Positions 24,960 through 33,585 of a stretch of 36,136 bases of DNA are shown here, piece after piece. Every line of letters begins with the position of its first letter. Within the stretch, counting starts at the first letter, position 1. The stretch is taken from NCBI RefSeq assembly GCF_913055165.1, contig NZ_CAJXJS010000039.1, forward strand, positions 1-36,136, given 5' to 3'. The notes below the pieces were generated by a model. It ran no database searches. It saw only the letters and a list, made by a program, of their open reading frames with translations, and had not been told where the DNA came from. The DNA is from an uncultured Devosia sp. (GTDB taxonomy: Bacteria > Pseudomonadota > Alphaproteobacteria > Rhizobiales > Devosiaceae). Position numbers and translations under genes: made by a program.

Positions 24960-25364
24960 ATGCTGAGTTTGAGTGTGAATTGGCTTGCCATCGTATTGGC
25001 TACGGTGGCCAGCATGGCTCTGGGCGCCGCCTGGTATATGGGCCTTGCCAAGCAGTGGATGGCTGCCGCCGGCATGCGCAAGGAAGATGTCGAGAAACCC
25101 GACCCGACGCCCTTCATCATCAGCGCGCTCTGCCAGCTGGTGATGGCCTATTTCCTGGCCGTCCTGATCCCGGTGCTCGCCGGGGCGACCAATGTGGGCA
25201 ATGGCCTGCTGATCGGCTTCTATATGTGGCTGGGCTTTGTGATCACGTCGATGATCGTCAACCACCGCTACCAGATGAAGCCCTGGCCCCTGACCCTGAT
25301 CGATGGCGGCTATATGCTCGGCGTGCTGCTGGTCCAGGGCGTGGTCATCGGCCTGTTTGGCTAG
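24960..25364 (+). CDS. DUF1761 membrane protein
   Basis: A 134-residue protein with four predicted membrane helices, of the DUF1761 family, whose function is unknown. Family marks are the N-terminal [21 protein letters not shown], the middle [18 protein letters not shown] and [41 protein letters not shown] lies about 4-9 bp before the ATG. Its stop codon overlaps that of the converging yciB by 4 bp (CTAG), leaving no room for a terminator between them. Confidence 0.92.
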   Translation: MLSLSVNWLAIVLATVASMALGAAWYMGLAKQWMAAAGMRKEDVEKPDPTPFIISALCQLVMAYFLAVLIPVLAGATNVGNGLLIGFYMWLGFVITSMIVNHRYQMKPWPLTLIDGGYMLGVLLVQGVVIGLFG

Positions 25365-25978
25365 CTTTCAACAATCACCGGCGGGACGGTTTTCTGTTCC
25401 GCCGGTGGCGCATATTTGTTCAGCAGCGGCAGCTGGGTCATCGAAAAGATCACCGTCAGCGGCATGATGCCCCAGACCTTGAAGGCGACCCAGAAATCGG
25501 TCGAGAAGCTGCGCCAGACCACTTCGTTGAGCACGGCAAGGGCAACGAAGAACAAGCCCCAGTTAAGGGTCAGCTTCCACCAGCCTTCCGGCTTGAGCTT
25601 ATAGACATCGCCAAAGACATATTTCAGCAGTGACTGGCCGAAGAGCAGCCCGCCCAGCAGGACTGACGCGAACAGCGTATTGGTAATCGTAGGCTTGATC
25701 TTGATGAAGGTGTCATCCTGCAGCCAGAGCGTCAGGCCGCCAAAGACCAGCACCACGACGCCGGTCACCAGCGGCATGACGGCGATCTTCTTGAGGATCA
25801 GCCAGCTCAGCGCCAGCGAAATGACCATGGCCGCCATGAACCATGCGGTGGCGACGAAAATATCGGCGCGCCCGTTCATGATGAAGAACACCACGAGCGG
25901 ACCCAGCTCAAGCGCCAGCTTAATGATCTGGGGGCGCGTTTCGTCCCAATTGATTTCCGGTTCGGCTTTTTCGGTCAT
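25361..25978 (-). CDS. yciB: Inner membrane-spanning protein YciB / septation protein A
   Basis: A 205-residue integral membrane protein with five to six helices, called IspZ or septation protein A in other bacteria. Seen: [28 protein letters not shown], the [37 protein letters not shown] core and [32 protein letters not shown], all family hallmarks. It is linked to envelope integrity and cell division in enterics; the molecular role is unclear. It is downstream of ftsY on the same strand with a 303-bp gap. Confidence 0.95.
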   Translation of the reverse strand: MTEKAEPEINWDETRPQIIKLALELGPLVVFFIMNGRADIFVATAWFMAAMVISLALSWLILKKIAVMPLVTGVVVLVFGGLTLWLQDDTFIKIKPTITNTLFASVLLGGLLFGQSLLKYVFGDVYKLKPEGWWKLTLNWGLFFVALAVLNEVVWRSFSTDFWVAFKVWGIMPLTVIFSMTQLPLLNKYAPPAEQKTVPPVIVES

Positions 25979-26113
25979 TCCACAATCCGTATGCTGCCGC
26001 CAATGTGAGGCGTGCGGCGCCCTGATGCAAGGCGTTAGCGGACAAGAGTGGTCAGATTTTGGCTGTGCCTTGTGCAGGAGGGGAGCGCTTCAAGGCAAGA
26101 TTGCACACGAGTG

Positions 26114-26281
26114 CTAGTGCCCCGGTGTCAGTCCGCCGGTTCCGGGCAACCGTTGCGAATGGCCTGAAATGTCCCATCCAAATGCCGCCATAATGACCAT
26201 CGCCAAGATCACAAAACCGGCCGTGCAATAAGTCAGCCATTTATCCCAGTTCGGACCCGATGGGAGCTCCTGTTCCGCGCG
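26114..26281 (-). other. Open frame continuing after the ftsY amber stop
   Basis: Directly after the TAG stop of ftsY the same frame stays open for 55 codons to TAG at 26114-26116. It would encode NWDKWLTYCTAGFVILAMV and onward, with one convincing membrane helix and a polar tail ending GGLTPGH. No ATG lies before the helix; only CTG or GTG codons could start it, though AGGAG is present near 26267. An overlapping ATG frame (26052-26240) with GGGA upstream has no membrane helix or family likeness. It may be a small membrane protein with a non-ATG start, a decayed gene, or chance. The rest of the 303-bp ftsY-yciB spacer shows nothing recognisable. Confidence 0.3.
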
Positions 26282-27487
26282 CTAATCCCGCCCGGCTATG
26301 GCTCGCGCAAAATCGGCGGCTTCAAACGGCTCAAGATCGCCGACGCCTTCCCCGACGCCGATATAGTGCACCGGCAGGCCGAATTTTTTCGCGATGGCGA
26401 CGAGGATGCCGCCGCGGGCGGTGCCGTCGAGCTTGGTCATCACGAGGCCCGTGACACCCGCGCGCTGGCCGAAGATTTCGACCTGCTTCAGGGCATTCTG
26501 CCCCGTGGTGGCATCGAGGGTGAGGAGGGTGGCGTGTGGCGCGTCGGGCTCGACCTTCTTGATGACCCGGATGATTTTTTCGAGCTCGTTCATCAACTCG
26601 TCGCGGTTCTGCAGGCGGCCCGCGGTGTCGATGATCAACACATCGCGCCCTTCGGCCTTGGCCCGGGTGACGGCGTCGAAGGCGAGGCCCGAGGCGTCGG
26701 CACCGGCCGGCTTGGCGATGACGGGTGCGCCGGTGCGCTGGCCCCAGACCTGCAATTGCTCGATGGCGGCGGCGCGGAAGGTGTCGCCAGCGGCCAGCAT
26801 GACCGATTTGCCCTCGGCGGCGAATTTCTGCGCCAGCTTGCCGATCGTAGTGGTCTTGCCCGAGCCATTGACCCCGATCATCAGGATGATGAAGGGCTTC
26901 TTGCTGCTATCGACCACCAGGGGCTCGGCGACCGGCCCGAGCACCTTTTCGACCTCGGCGGCCAGCACGGCGCGTACATCCTCGCCAGAGACATCCTTGT
27001 CGAAGCGGTCACGGCGCAGCGTTTCGGTAATCGCCATGGCCGTGTCGATGCCGAGATCGGCCTGGATCAAAACGTCTTCGAGTTCGTCCAGCGTGGCTGC
27101 GTCGAGCTTGCGCTTGGTAAAGACCGAGGTGATCGAATTGGTGAGGTTATCCGAGGAGCGCTTGAGGCCCGACGCCAGCCGCGCAAACCAGCCTTTTGGC
27201 TGTTCAGGCTCGGCTACCGGCTGCGGGGCAGCTGCAAGGTCGTCCTCGACATCTTCGATATAGTCGGGCGTGGTCTCTGGCGGGCCCGGCGGCCAATCGT
27301 GCTTGGGCGCCGGGGGTGGCTCTGTCGGCTCGGCTGGCTCGACCGGCTCAGGCGGTTCGGCCTCCGGTTCAGGAATATCGGGAATGGCGTCGGGGGTGAC
27401 CGGTGTCTCGGGTGGGGATTGTTCGGGCGTCTGGACTGGCGGGGTGCCGAACAGGCGCTGGAAGAAGCCGGGTTTCTTTTCGGTCAT
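26282..27487 (-). CDS. ftsY: Signal recognition particle receptor FtsY
   Basis: A 401-residue SRP receptor GTPase that docks Ffh-ribosome complexes at the inner membrane. The first part (1-100) is a proline- and glutamate-rich acidic A domain. A helical N domain follows (about 100-190), then the GTPase: G1 GVNGSGKT at 205-212, [27 protein letters not shown] and the final [12 protein letters not shown]. The ATG at 27487 ([14 protein letters not shown]) has AGGA about 7 bp upstream and matches the family start; the frame is open 19 codons further. It lies 25 bp after mtaB and is probably co-transcribed with it. The stop is TAG, followed by an open in-frame extension. Confidence 0.97.
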   Translation of the reverse strand: MTEKKPGFFQRLFGTPPVQTPEQSPPETPVTPDAIPDIPEPEAEPPEPVEPAEPTEPPPAPKHDWPPGPPETTPDYIEDVEDDLAAAPQPVAEPEQPKGWFARLASGLKRSSDNLTNSITSVFTKRKLDAATLDELEDVLIQADLGIDTAMAITETLRRDRFDKDVSGEDVRAVLAAEVEKVLGPVAEPLVVDSSKKPFIILMIGVNGSGKTTTIGKLAQKFAAEGKSVMLAAGDTFRAAAIEQLQVWGQRTGAPVIAKPAGADASGLAFDAVTRAKAEGRDVLIIDTAGRLQNRDELMNELEKIIRVIKKVEPDAPHATLLTLDATTGQNALKQVEIFGQRAGVTGLVMTKLDGTARGGILVAIAKKFGLPVHYIGVGEGVGDLEPFEAADFARAIAGRD

Positions 27488-27512
27488 TTTTGGTCCTGCA
27501 TCCTGTTGCCGG

Positions 27513-28775
27513 TCAGGCGGCGGCGCGCAGCGCCTCACCGGCAAGGCCGTCCTTGGACAGGCCGGTGATACGGACGCTTAGCAGTTCGCCAGCCTGTGTG
27601 CCAGCAACGCTGACCGGAACGAATTGTTCTGTGCGGCCCAGCCCATCGCGCTCGACCAGCACGTTTTCGGTTCGACCAAGCCGTGCCGCGCAGAGCGCAG
27701 TAAATTCGCTCTCGCCCGCCTCGCGCAGCAGCGCGGCGCGTTTCCGCGCAATCACCTTGCTCACCTGGGGCATGCGTGCCGCAGGTGTGCCCGGCCGTGG
27801 CGAATAGGGAAAGGCGTGGATATAGGTCAGTTTCGCCTCGCGGATAAAGCGCAGCGAATTTTCAAACATGCTGTCTGTTTCTGTTGGGAAGCCGGCAATG
27901 ATGTCGGCGCCAAAGACCATGTCGGGACGCAGCGCGCGGAGCTTTTCGACTACGGCCAGGGCGTCGGCGCGCAGATGGCGGCGCTTCATGCGCTTCAAAA
28001 TCATGTCGTCGCCCGATTGCAGCGAGAGATGCAGATGCGGCATCAGCCGCATGTCGGTGACGGCCTCATAGAGCGCCGGGTCGGCTTCAATGCTGTCAAT
28101 CGAGGAGATACGCAGGCGCGGCAGGTCCGGCACGTGTTTCAGGATCGACTGGGTCAATTTGCCAAGTGTGGGCGCGCCGGGCAGGTCCGGGCCATAGGAG
28201 GTGATGTCGACGCCGGTCAGCACCACTTCCTTGTAGCCATTGGCAACCAGCTTCTTGATCTGCTCAACGACCAGTCCCATGGGCACGGAGCGCGAGGGAC
28301 CGCGACCAAAGGGGATGATGCAGAAGGTGCAGCGGTGATCGCAGCCATTCTGTACCTGCACGAAGGCGCGGGTGCGTCCGTCCATGCCTTCGATCAGGTG
28401 CCCGGCGGTTTCCCGCACGCTCATGATGTCGTTGACCTGCACCTTGTCATTGAGCGGCGTGCCGAACACCATGGGCTTGTAGCTCTCGGCCTTGAGCTTG
28501 TCGGCATTGCCGATGACGAGATCGACTTCGTCCATGTCGCCAAAGCTGCGGGCCTCGGTCTGGGCGGCGCAGCCGGTGACGATGATGCGGGCTTGCGGGT
28601 TGTCGCGACGCGCCTTGCGCACCGCCTGCTTGGCCTGGCGCACCGCCTCGGCGGTGACCGCGCAGGTATTGATGATGACGGCATTGTCGAGCCCGGCCTT
28701 CTCGGCCTCGGCCTTCATCACCTCGCCCTCATAGGCATTGAGGCGGCAGCCGAATGTCAGGGTTTCAATCGCCAT
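27513..28775 (-). CDS. mtaB: tRNA t6A37 methylthiotransferase MtaB
   Basis: A 420-residue radical-SAM enzyme that adds a methylthio group to t6A37 of tRNA, giving ms2t6A. The N-terminal domain holds the auxiliary cluster cysteines C10, C38 and C69 (TFGCRLNAYEGE, INTCAVT, VTGCAAQ). The radical-SAM domain has CDHRCTFC with C145, C149 and C152. FGADIIAGFPTET and HAFPYSPRPGTPA are family typical, and a TRAM-like tail follows. The start overlaps the dapF stop by one base, so the two are coupled; ftsY follows after 25 bp. Confidence 0.95.
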   Translation of the reverse strand: MAIETLTFGCRLNAYEGEVMKAEAEKAGLDNAVIINTCAVTAEAVRQAKQAVRKARRDNPQARIIVTGCAAQTEARSFGDMDEVDLVIGNADKLKAESYKPMVFGTPLNDKVQVNDIMSVRETAGHLIEGMDGRTRAFVQVQNGCDHRCTFCIIPFGRGPSRSVPMGLVVEQIKKLVANGYKEVVLTGVDITSYGPDLPGAPTLGKLTQSILKHVPDLPRLRISSIDSIEADPALYEAVTDMRLMPHLHLSLQSGDDMILKRMKRRHLRADALAVVEKLRALRPDMVFGADIIAGFPTETDSMFENSLRFIREAKLTYIHAFPYSPRPGTPAARMPQVSKVIARKRAALLREAGESEFTALCAARLGRTENVLVERDGLGRTEQFVPVSVAGTQAGELLSVRITGLSKDGLAGEALRAAA

Positions 28776-29647
28776 CAGGCGGCCTCGTTGCGCGTCCAGG
28801 CGCCGGTGGCCGGGTCAAGGCGCCCGCGCCATTCAAGCTCGGCCGGGCCGGTCAGGGTCACGTGGTCATTGTCGAGCCATTCCACGACAAGATCGCCGCC
28901 CGGCACGGTCACGGTCGCCTTGCGGGCGGTACGGCGGGTGCGGGCGCCATTGACCAGGGCGGCACAGGCGGCCGTGCCGCAGGCTTCGGTAAGGCCTGCA
29001 CCGCGTTCCCAAGTACGCAGAATAATGCGGTCCGGGGCTGGCACATTGGCAATGGAGATATTGGCGCGCTCGGGGAACAGGGGGTGGTTCTCGAGCAGCG
29101 GCCCGAAACGATCCAGCGCATAGGACCAGACGTCGTCCTTGACCCAGAAGGTGGCGTGTGGATTACCCATGGAAGCCACTGACGGCGAATGCAGGACCGG
29201 CGCATCAATGGGCCCGATCTGCAGCTCGACATAGCGGGTATCTGCAAATTCCTCACTGAGGGGGATCTCATACCAGGCGAACTTGGGCGTGCCCATGTCG
29301 ACCGTGATCAGCCCGTCCCCGGCCTCCTCACCGAACAGGATGCCGGCCACGGTTTCGAAGGTGAAGCGCTGCCGGCCCTGTTCGGCGGTCAGCGTCTGCA
29401 CCACGCAACGCATGCCATTGCCGCAGGCCTGGGCCAGCGAGCCATCGGAATTGATAATCTCGACATAGTTGGCAGTGCCGGGGGTCCTGGCGTCATGGAT
29501 GGCCATGATCTGGTCGAAGCGGGTTTCGGGCCGCGCGTTGATGGCAATGGCAGCCTCAGGGGTGACGCGCGCACTCGTACCGCGCAGATCGGCCACGATG
29601 ATCTGATTGCCCAGCCCGTTCATTTTCAAAAAGGGGACGTCGCTCAC
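28775..29647 (-). CDS. dapF: Diaminopimelate epimerase
   Basis: A 290-residue enzyme converting LL- to meso-diaminopimelate for lysine and peptidoglycan synthesis. The two catalytic cysteines are C75 in QACGNGMRC and C223 in [10 protein letters not shown], and [11 protein letters not shown] is the conserved substrate loop. The N-terminus reads [15 protein letters not shown] rather than the enteric HGLGNDF, a variant usual in Rhizobiales. It heads the dapF-mtaB-ftsY run. Confidence 0.97.
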   Translation of the reverse strand: MSDVPFLKMNGLGNQIIVADLRGTSARVTPEAAIAINARPETRFDQIMAIHDARTPGTANYVEIINSDGSLAQACGNGMRCVVQTLTAEQGRQRFTFETVAGILFGEEAGDGLITVDMGTPKFAWYEIPLSEEFADTRYVELQIGPIDAPVLHSPSVASMGNPHATFWVKDDVWSYALDRFGPLLENHPLFPERANISIANVPAPDRIILRTWERGAGLTEACGTAACAALVNGARTRRTARKATVTVPGGDLVVEWLDNDHVTLTGPAELEWRGRLDPATGAWTRNEAA

Positions 29648-29790
29648 GCCGCTATTCCAGATTGCCGCCGCTCAACATGGGGGTTTAGCGCTCTATATGG
29701 CGGAACTGGATTGCAATTGCCAGTCCAGGCCATGCCAGCCCGCTGGCTACCCTCGGTGGCGAAGGGCCTACTCCCGACAATTTTTGTTTC

Positions 29791-29825
29791 ATCTTAACCA
29801 CTTGCGGGGTGCTCGATCTTAACCA
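29791..29825 (+). repeat. Direct repeat ATCTTAACCA upstream of JmjC-like gene
   Basis: The 10-mer ATCTTAACCA occurs at 29791-29800 and again at 29816-29825, a 25-bp period that places both on nearly one DNA face. Each contains TTAACC, resembling a CtrA half-site. They lie 90-125 bp before the JmjC-like start in the spacer divergent from dapF and may be regulator sites. The rest of the spacer (29648-29915) shows nothing clear. Confidence 0.35.
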
Positions 29826-29915
29826 GCAGCGGAGCTTTCGGATGCATTGGCCGGTGGATGCGATAGGCTGGCAATAGAGAAAACCGCCAGCGCCGCCATT
29901 TCCGGGAGCCTGCCC

Positions 29916-30875
29916 ATGAACATGCCGCTCATGTCAAACCAGATCATCACCGACTGGCAGCCGCATTATCCGAAATTGTGGGGCAATCAGGCGCTGCGCC
30001 TGCAGCATAGCCTCGCCACTTCGCCGCTGTTCAGTGATGCGGCGCTGGCTGAATTGATCGAGAACAGCCCGCGCGAGGCCTACCACGTCAATTACTCGCA
30101 GAAGACGCCGGGCAATCCCCCCAAGCGCCGCGAGGGCGAGATCAAGGGGCTGTCCGGGGCCGAGGTTCTCGAGACGGTCAAGCAGGGCAATATCTGGGTC
30201 AATCTGGTGGCGCCGGCCAAGACCAACCCGGCCTATGGTGAACTGCTCGACAGCCTCTATGCCGAGTTCGAGGAACGCGTACCGGGATTCAAGAGCTACA
30301 AGCGGAACCTCACCATCCTGATTTCCTCGCCCAATGTGTCGGTGAAATATCACTCCGACGTGCCGGGGCAGAGCCTGTGGCAGGTGCGCGGCACCAAGAA
30401 GGTCTATGTCTATCCCGCCCAGGCACCGTTCATTTCCCAGGCCGCGCTGGAAAAGCTGATCCTGGGGCAATTGCGCGAGACCGACATGCCGTTCGAACCC
30501 TGGTTCGACGATTTCGCTCAGGTCTATGATCTGGAAGCCGGGCAGATGCTGCATTGGCCGCTCAACGGGCCGCATCGGGTGGTCAATCACGGCATGCTCA
30601 ATGTCAGCTTCACCACCGAGCATTGGACCGACGAACTGCGCAAGCACTATGCGGTCAACTACGCCAATGGCGTACTGCGCAACGCGCTGGGCCTAAACAA
30701 GCTCAGCCAGCAGGTAACCGGCCTCTCCTATCTGGCCAAGCTCGGCCTTGCGGGAGCGGTGAAGTTTTCGCCGCTCAACCCGCAAAAGAAGAAGGTCTAT
30801 ACGGTCGATTTCCAGGTCGATCCGGCCGCCCCGGAAGGCGTGCGCGATATTGCAGCGCATAGCTTCGAAAAATGA
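29916..30875 (+). CDS. JmjC/cupin-like Fe(II)/2-oxoglutarate oxygenase-type protein
   Basis: A 319-residue cytoplasmic protein with a predicted double-stranded beta-helix core. The core begins KYHSDVPGQSLWQVRGTKKVYVYP, where YHSD fits the H-x-D iron-binding pair, and continues to LHWPLNGPHRVVNHGMLNVSFTTEHW, where PHRV supplies the distal histidine. This is the pattern of cupin/JmjC-like hydroxylases, often annotated as transcriptional regulators in alphaproteobacteria. The substrate is unknown. The ATG at 29916 was chosen because GGGAG lies about 8 bp upstream. The gene ends in ATGA overlap with the acetyltransferase gene, so the two products are likely to act together. Confidence 0.75.
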   Translation: MNMPLMSNQIITDWQPHYPKLWGNQALRLQHSLATSPLFSDAALAELIENSPREAYHVNYSQKTPGNPPKRREGEIKGLSGAEVLETVKQGNIWVNLVAPAKTNPAYGELLDSLYAEFEERVPGFKSYKRNLTILISSPNVSVKYHSDVPGQSLWQVRGTKKVYVYPAQAPFISQAALEKLILGQLRETDMPFEPWFDDFAQVYDLEAGQMLHWPLNGPHRVVNHGMLNVSFTTEHWTDELRKHYAVNYANGVLRNALGLNKLSQQVTGLSYLAKLGLAGAVKFSPLNPQKKKVYTVDFQVDPAAPEGVRDIAAHSFEK

Positions 30876-32095
30876 GCGTTACCGACGCATTCGTAGGGCA
30901 GGCAGACCGCCGGGCCGCAGGCGCGGCGATCTCCCACGGCCTGAATGCGACGGTCGTCCGCGACCGGGAGGGCCTGGAGGCCCTGGCCTCCCGCTGGCAG
31001 GGGCTGGAAGCGCATGCATATGGGCCCAATCTGTTCCAGAGCCTTGGCTGGGCCCGGGCCGTCTTCGAATTCGAGACAAGTCGAGGCAATCAGGCTTTTG
31101 ATCCAGTGATTGCGACGCTGGTCGATGGCCGGCGCCTCGTTGGCGTCTGGCCGCTGGAACGCGTCCGTACCGGTGCACGCACGCTGCTGGTGCCGTTGGG
31201 ACACGCTTTCGTGCAGGCGGCCGATGTGCTGCTTGACGCCGATTGCGATGCGCGCGAGGCGGTCGGCCTGCTGCTGCGGGCGGCCATTGCTGCGGCACCG
31301 AGCGATGGGGTCAGCCTGCTCAAGGTGCGGGACGGTTCGGCGCTGGCCGAGGGTCTGCCCGCGACCTGCATCCGAACCGGAGAGGTGCAGGGTGCACCCC
31401 GCGTCGCATTTGACGCCTTTCCCGATTTTGCCGCTTATTTTTCGTCCATCCGCGCCAAGACCCGCAAGAATATGCGCAATGCGCGCAACCGGCTGGAGCG
31501 GGATGGACCGGTTGAGCATCGTGTCGTAACCGATCCGGCGGAGCGGCTGGCGCTGATCGAACGGACCCTGGACGGCCGAGCCGACCGCCTCAAGGATCAG
31601 GGCCTGACCTCCCGCGCTTTCCGGGATGGTGGCTTTCGCGCGTTCTGCGTCGGCCTGGCGGGGCAGGCAGATATCGACATCAGGGCCTTTTCCCTGCTGC
31701 ACAATGGACAGCCTCTGGCCGAGCAATGGGGCTTTGTGCATGGCGGGCTCTATCACGCCTTCGTTGCGAGCCGCGATTTTTCGCATTCCGATGAAAGCCC
31801 AGGAAAGCTGCATCTCAGCGAGATCCTCAGGGTCTGCGCTGAGCAGGGGCTGAAAGGGTGCGACCTGGGGGTGCCTGTCATGCCCTACAAGTTGACCTTC
31901 GCGACCGAGACCATTGCCGTGCGCGATTACGCGCTGCCGATCACACCGCGCGGCTGGCTCATGTTCCAGGTCTGGGACGTTCTCGTGCGCCCGGCACTCA
32001 AGCGCGCGGTCCTGGCCATGCCTGCCCAACTGCGCGCCCGGCTCATGCGTCTGGCCGGCCATGGCCCACAAGAAGCAGACAAGCCTCAGGGTTAA
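30872..32095 (+). CDS. GNAT acetyltransferase, CelD/BcsL type
   Basis: A 407-residue protein of the GNAT superfamily with the CelD/BcsL-like (FemAB-related) domain. The N-terminal half has LASRWQGLEAHAYGPNLFQSLGWARAVF; the second half has FSSIRAKTRKNMRNARNRLERDG (about 190-210) and RAFSLLHNGQPLAEQWGFVHGGLYHAFVASRDFSHSDESPGKLHLSEILR (about 270-320), the usual order for these enzymes. Members acylate polysaccharide or other small amines; the substrate here is not known. Its start overlaps the preceding JmjC-like stop (ATGA). Its own stop codon lies within a CtrA-like site of the next gene. Confidence 0.85.
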   Translation: MSVTDAFVGQADRRAAGAAISHGLNATVVRDREGLEALASRWQGLEAHAYGPNLFQSLGWARAVFEFETSRGNQAFDPVIATLVDGRRLVGVWPLERVRTGARTLLVPLGHAFVQAADVLLDADCDAREAVGLLLRAAIAAAPSDGVSLLKVRDGSALAEGLPATCIRTGEVQGAPRVAFDAFPDFAAYFSSIRAKTRKNMRNARNRLERDGPVEHRVVTDPAERLALIERTLDGRADRLKDQGLTSRAFRDGGFRAFCVGLAGQADIDIRAFSLLHNGQPLAEQWGFVHGGLYHAFVASRDFSHSDESPGKLHLSEILRVCAEQGLKGCDLGVPVMPYKLTFATETIAVRDYALPITPRGWLMFQVWDVLVRPALKRAVLAMPAQLRARLMRLAGHGPQEADKPQG

Positions 32096-32106
32096 TCATT
32101 TCTTAC
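32092..32106 (+). promoter_or_regulatory. CtrA-like site before chemotaxis gene
   Basis: TTAA-TCATTTC-TTAC matches the CtrA consensus TTAA-N7-TTAA at 7 of 8 positions and lies 45 bp before the ATG of the chemoreceptor, overlapping the acetyltransferase stop codon. CtrA controls motility and chemotaxis genes in several alphaproteobacteria, which makes this the most plausible of the candidates here. Confidence 0.4.
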
Positions 32107-32151
32107 CGACTTGCCCGGTAGTGTCCCCGAGACTGACATTTGGAGGGGACC

Positions 32152-33585
32152 ATGCCAGCCAGTGCAGCGGCACAGGCCATTGCGCCATTGGGCGACGGTG
32201 GGCGACTGGGTGACATTGGTGATCGGGCAGGGCGGCTCGGCGTAGAAATCGCCGATGTGGCCGGGTTGATTGCCGATCTCTCGGCTATCAGTCAGAGTCA
32301 GGCGAAACAGGCAGATGCGGCCCGCGCTTCGGCCCGAGATATGAGCTCGGCCACGACAAGGCTCGGACAATCCATGGGATTGAGCCGCGAAGCCGCCGCC
32401 GATGCCCGCCGGGTGCTGGACCAGAGCGCCGGACAGATTTCAGACGTGGTGAACCGCACGACCCAGGCCATGACGGGTCTGTCCGAGAGTGCGCTGGGCT
32501 TCCGCACCAGGCTCGACGAGGTTTCGGGCACGGTGAAGGGGGTTGAGCAGGCCAGCATGGCGATTGCGCAAATCGCCCGGGAAACCAAGCTCCTGGCCCT
32601 CAATGCCTCTGTCGAGGCAGCCCGTGCTGGCGAAGCGGGGCGGGGCTTTGCCATCATCGCCAATGCCGTAAAAGGCCTGGCCGATCAGATCCAGGAATTT
32701 TCCGGCCAGACGGTGTCGCATCTGGGCGTCCTCACCGAGGCGCTTGGCGGGTTGAGACAGGAGGCAGAGGGCAATGCCGAGGCCGCGAGCCAGGCCATGA
32801 CCGATGCACATGCAGCGACCGAGGCCACGGCCACGCTTGAAGAACTGGTCGATTCGGTTGGCCGGCTGGTGAGTGATATCGACGCCATGGCGCAACCGGT
32901 GGAGCAATCCATTTCCGGCTTTGAGTCGATGCAATCCGAACTCTCCGCCCTGGCAGACGGTGTTGCCGATTGCCGCGCGCATCTGGAACAGGCCGAGACG
33001 CGCACCCAGACCATCCTGGGCATCTCGGAAGAGTTCATGCTGTTCCTCGTCGAGGCCGGGGTAGAAACGGCCGATGCGCCGTTCATTGATCTCGCCCGGG
33101 CCAAGGCCGACGAGATTTCCGAGTTGTTCGAAGACGCCGTCCGGCGCGGCCAGATCGGCATGAGCGATCTCTTCGACGAGAACTATCGCGACGTGCCCGG
33201 CAGCAACCCCAAGCAGGTGACGACCCGGTTTACGGCCTTCACCGACAAGGTGCTGCCGGCCATCCAGGAGCCGGTGCTGGGTTTTGACAAGCGCATTGCC
33301 TTTTGCGCTGCGGTCGATCGCAATGGCTATCTTCCGACCCACAACACGATCTATTCCCAGCCACAGGGGAATGACCCGGTCTGGAACGCGGCCAATTGTC
33401 GGAACCGGCGCATCTTCAACGATCGCACCGGGCTTTCGGCCGGCCGCTCGACCAAGCCTTTCCTGCTCCAGACCTACCGGCGTGACATGGGCGGCGGGCA
33501 ATTCGCGCTGATGAAGGATTGCTCGGCCCCGATCACCGTCAATGGCCGGCATTGGGGCGGCGTGCGGGTAGCGTTCAAGGTGTAG
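32152..33585 (+). CDS. Cytoplasmic methyl-accepting chemotaxis protein
   Basis: A 477-residue chemoreceptor without any membrane segment. The signalling domain is N-terminal: a long coiled coil with the conserved tip-like region IAQIARETKLLALNASVEAARAGEAGRGFAIIANAVKGLADQ near residues 142-185. The C-terminal part (about 290-477) is a sensor-like domain with FDKRIAFCAAVDRNGYLPTHN, NCRNRRIFNDRTGLSAGRST, LLQTYRRDMGGG and INGRHWGG-like VNGRHWGGVRVAFKV, a module seen in soluble alphaproteobacterial receptors. The ATG at 32152 follows GGAGGGG ideally. It probably signals internal metabolic or redox state to CheA. It overlaps the convergent kinase-like gene by 11 bp. Confidence 0.92.
   Translation: MPASAAAQAIAPLGDGGRLGDIGDRAGRLGVEIADVAGLIADLSAISQSQAKQADAARASARDMSSATTRLGQSMGLSREAAADARRVLDQSAGQISDVVNRTTQAMTGLSESALGFRTRLDEVSGTVKGVEQASMAIAQIARETKLLALNASVEAARAGEAGRGFAIIANAVKGLADQIQEFSGQTVSHLGVLTEALGGLRQEAEGNAEAASQAMTDAHAATEATATLEELVDSVGRLVSDIDAMAQPVEQSISGFESMQSELSALADGVADCRAHLEQAETRTQTILGISEEFMLFLVEAGVETADAPFIDLARAKADEISELFEDAVRRGQIGMSDLFDENYRDVPGSNPKQVTTRFTAFTDKVLPAIQEPVLGFDKRIAFCAAVDRNGYLPTHNTIYSQPQGNDPVWNAANCRNRRIFNDRTGLSAGRSTKPFLLQTYRRDMGGGQFALMKDCSAPITVNGRHWGGVRVAFKV

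Noticed and set aside
27624..29123. Plus-strand frame of 499 codons opposite mtaB and dapF
   Set aside because: Both minus-strand genes have complete catalytic motifs; the plus frame crosses their boundary and has no recognisable domain.
30797..32071. Minus-strand frame of 424 codons opposite the acetyltransferase gene
   Set aside because: The plus-strand protein has clear GNAT features and ATGA coupling to its upstream gene; the antisense frame has none.
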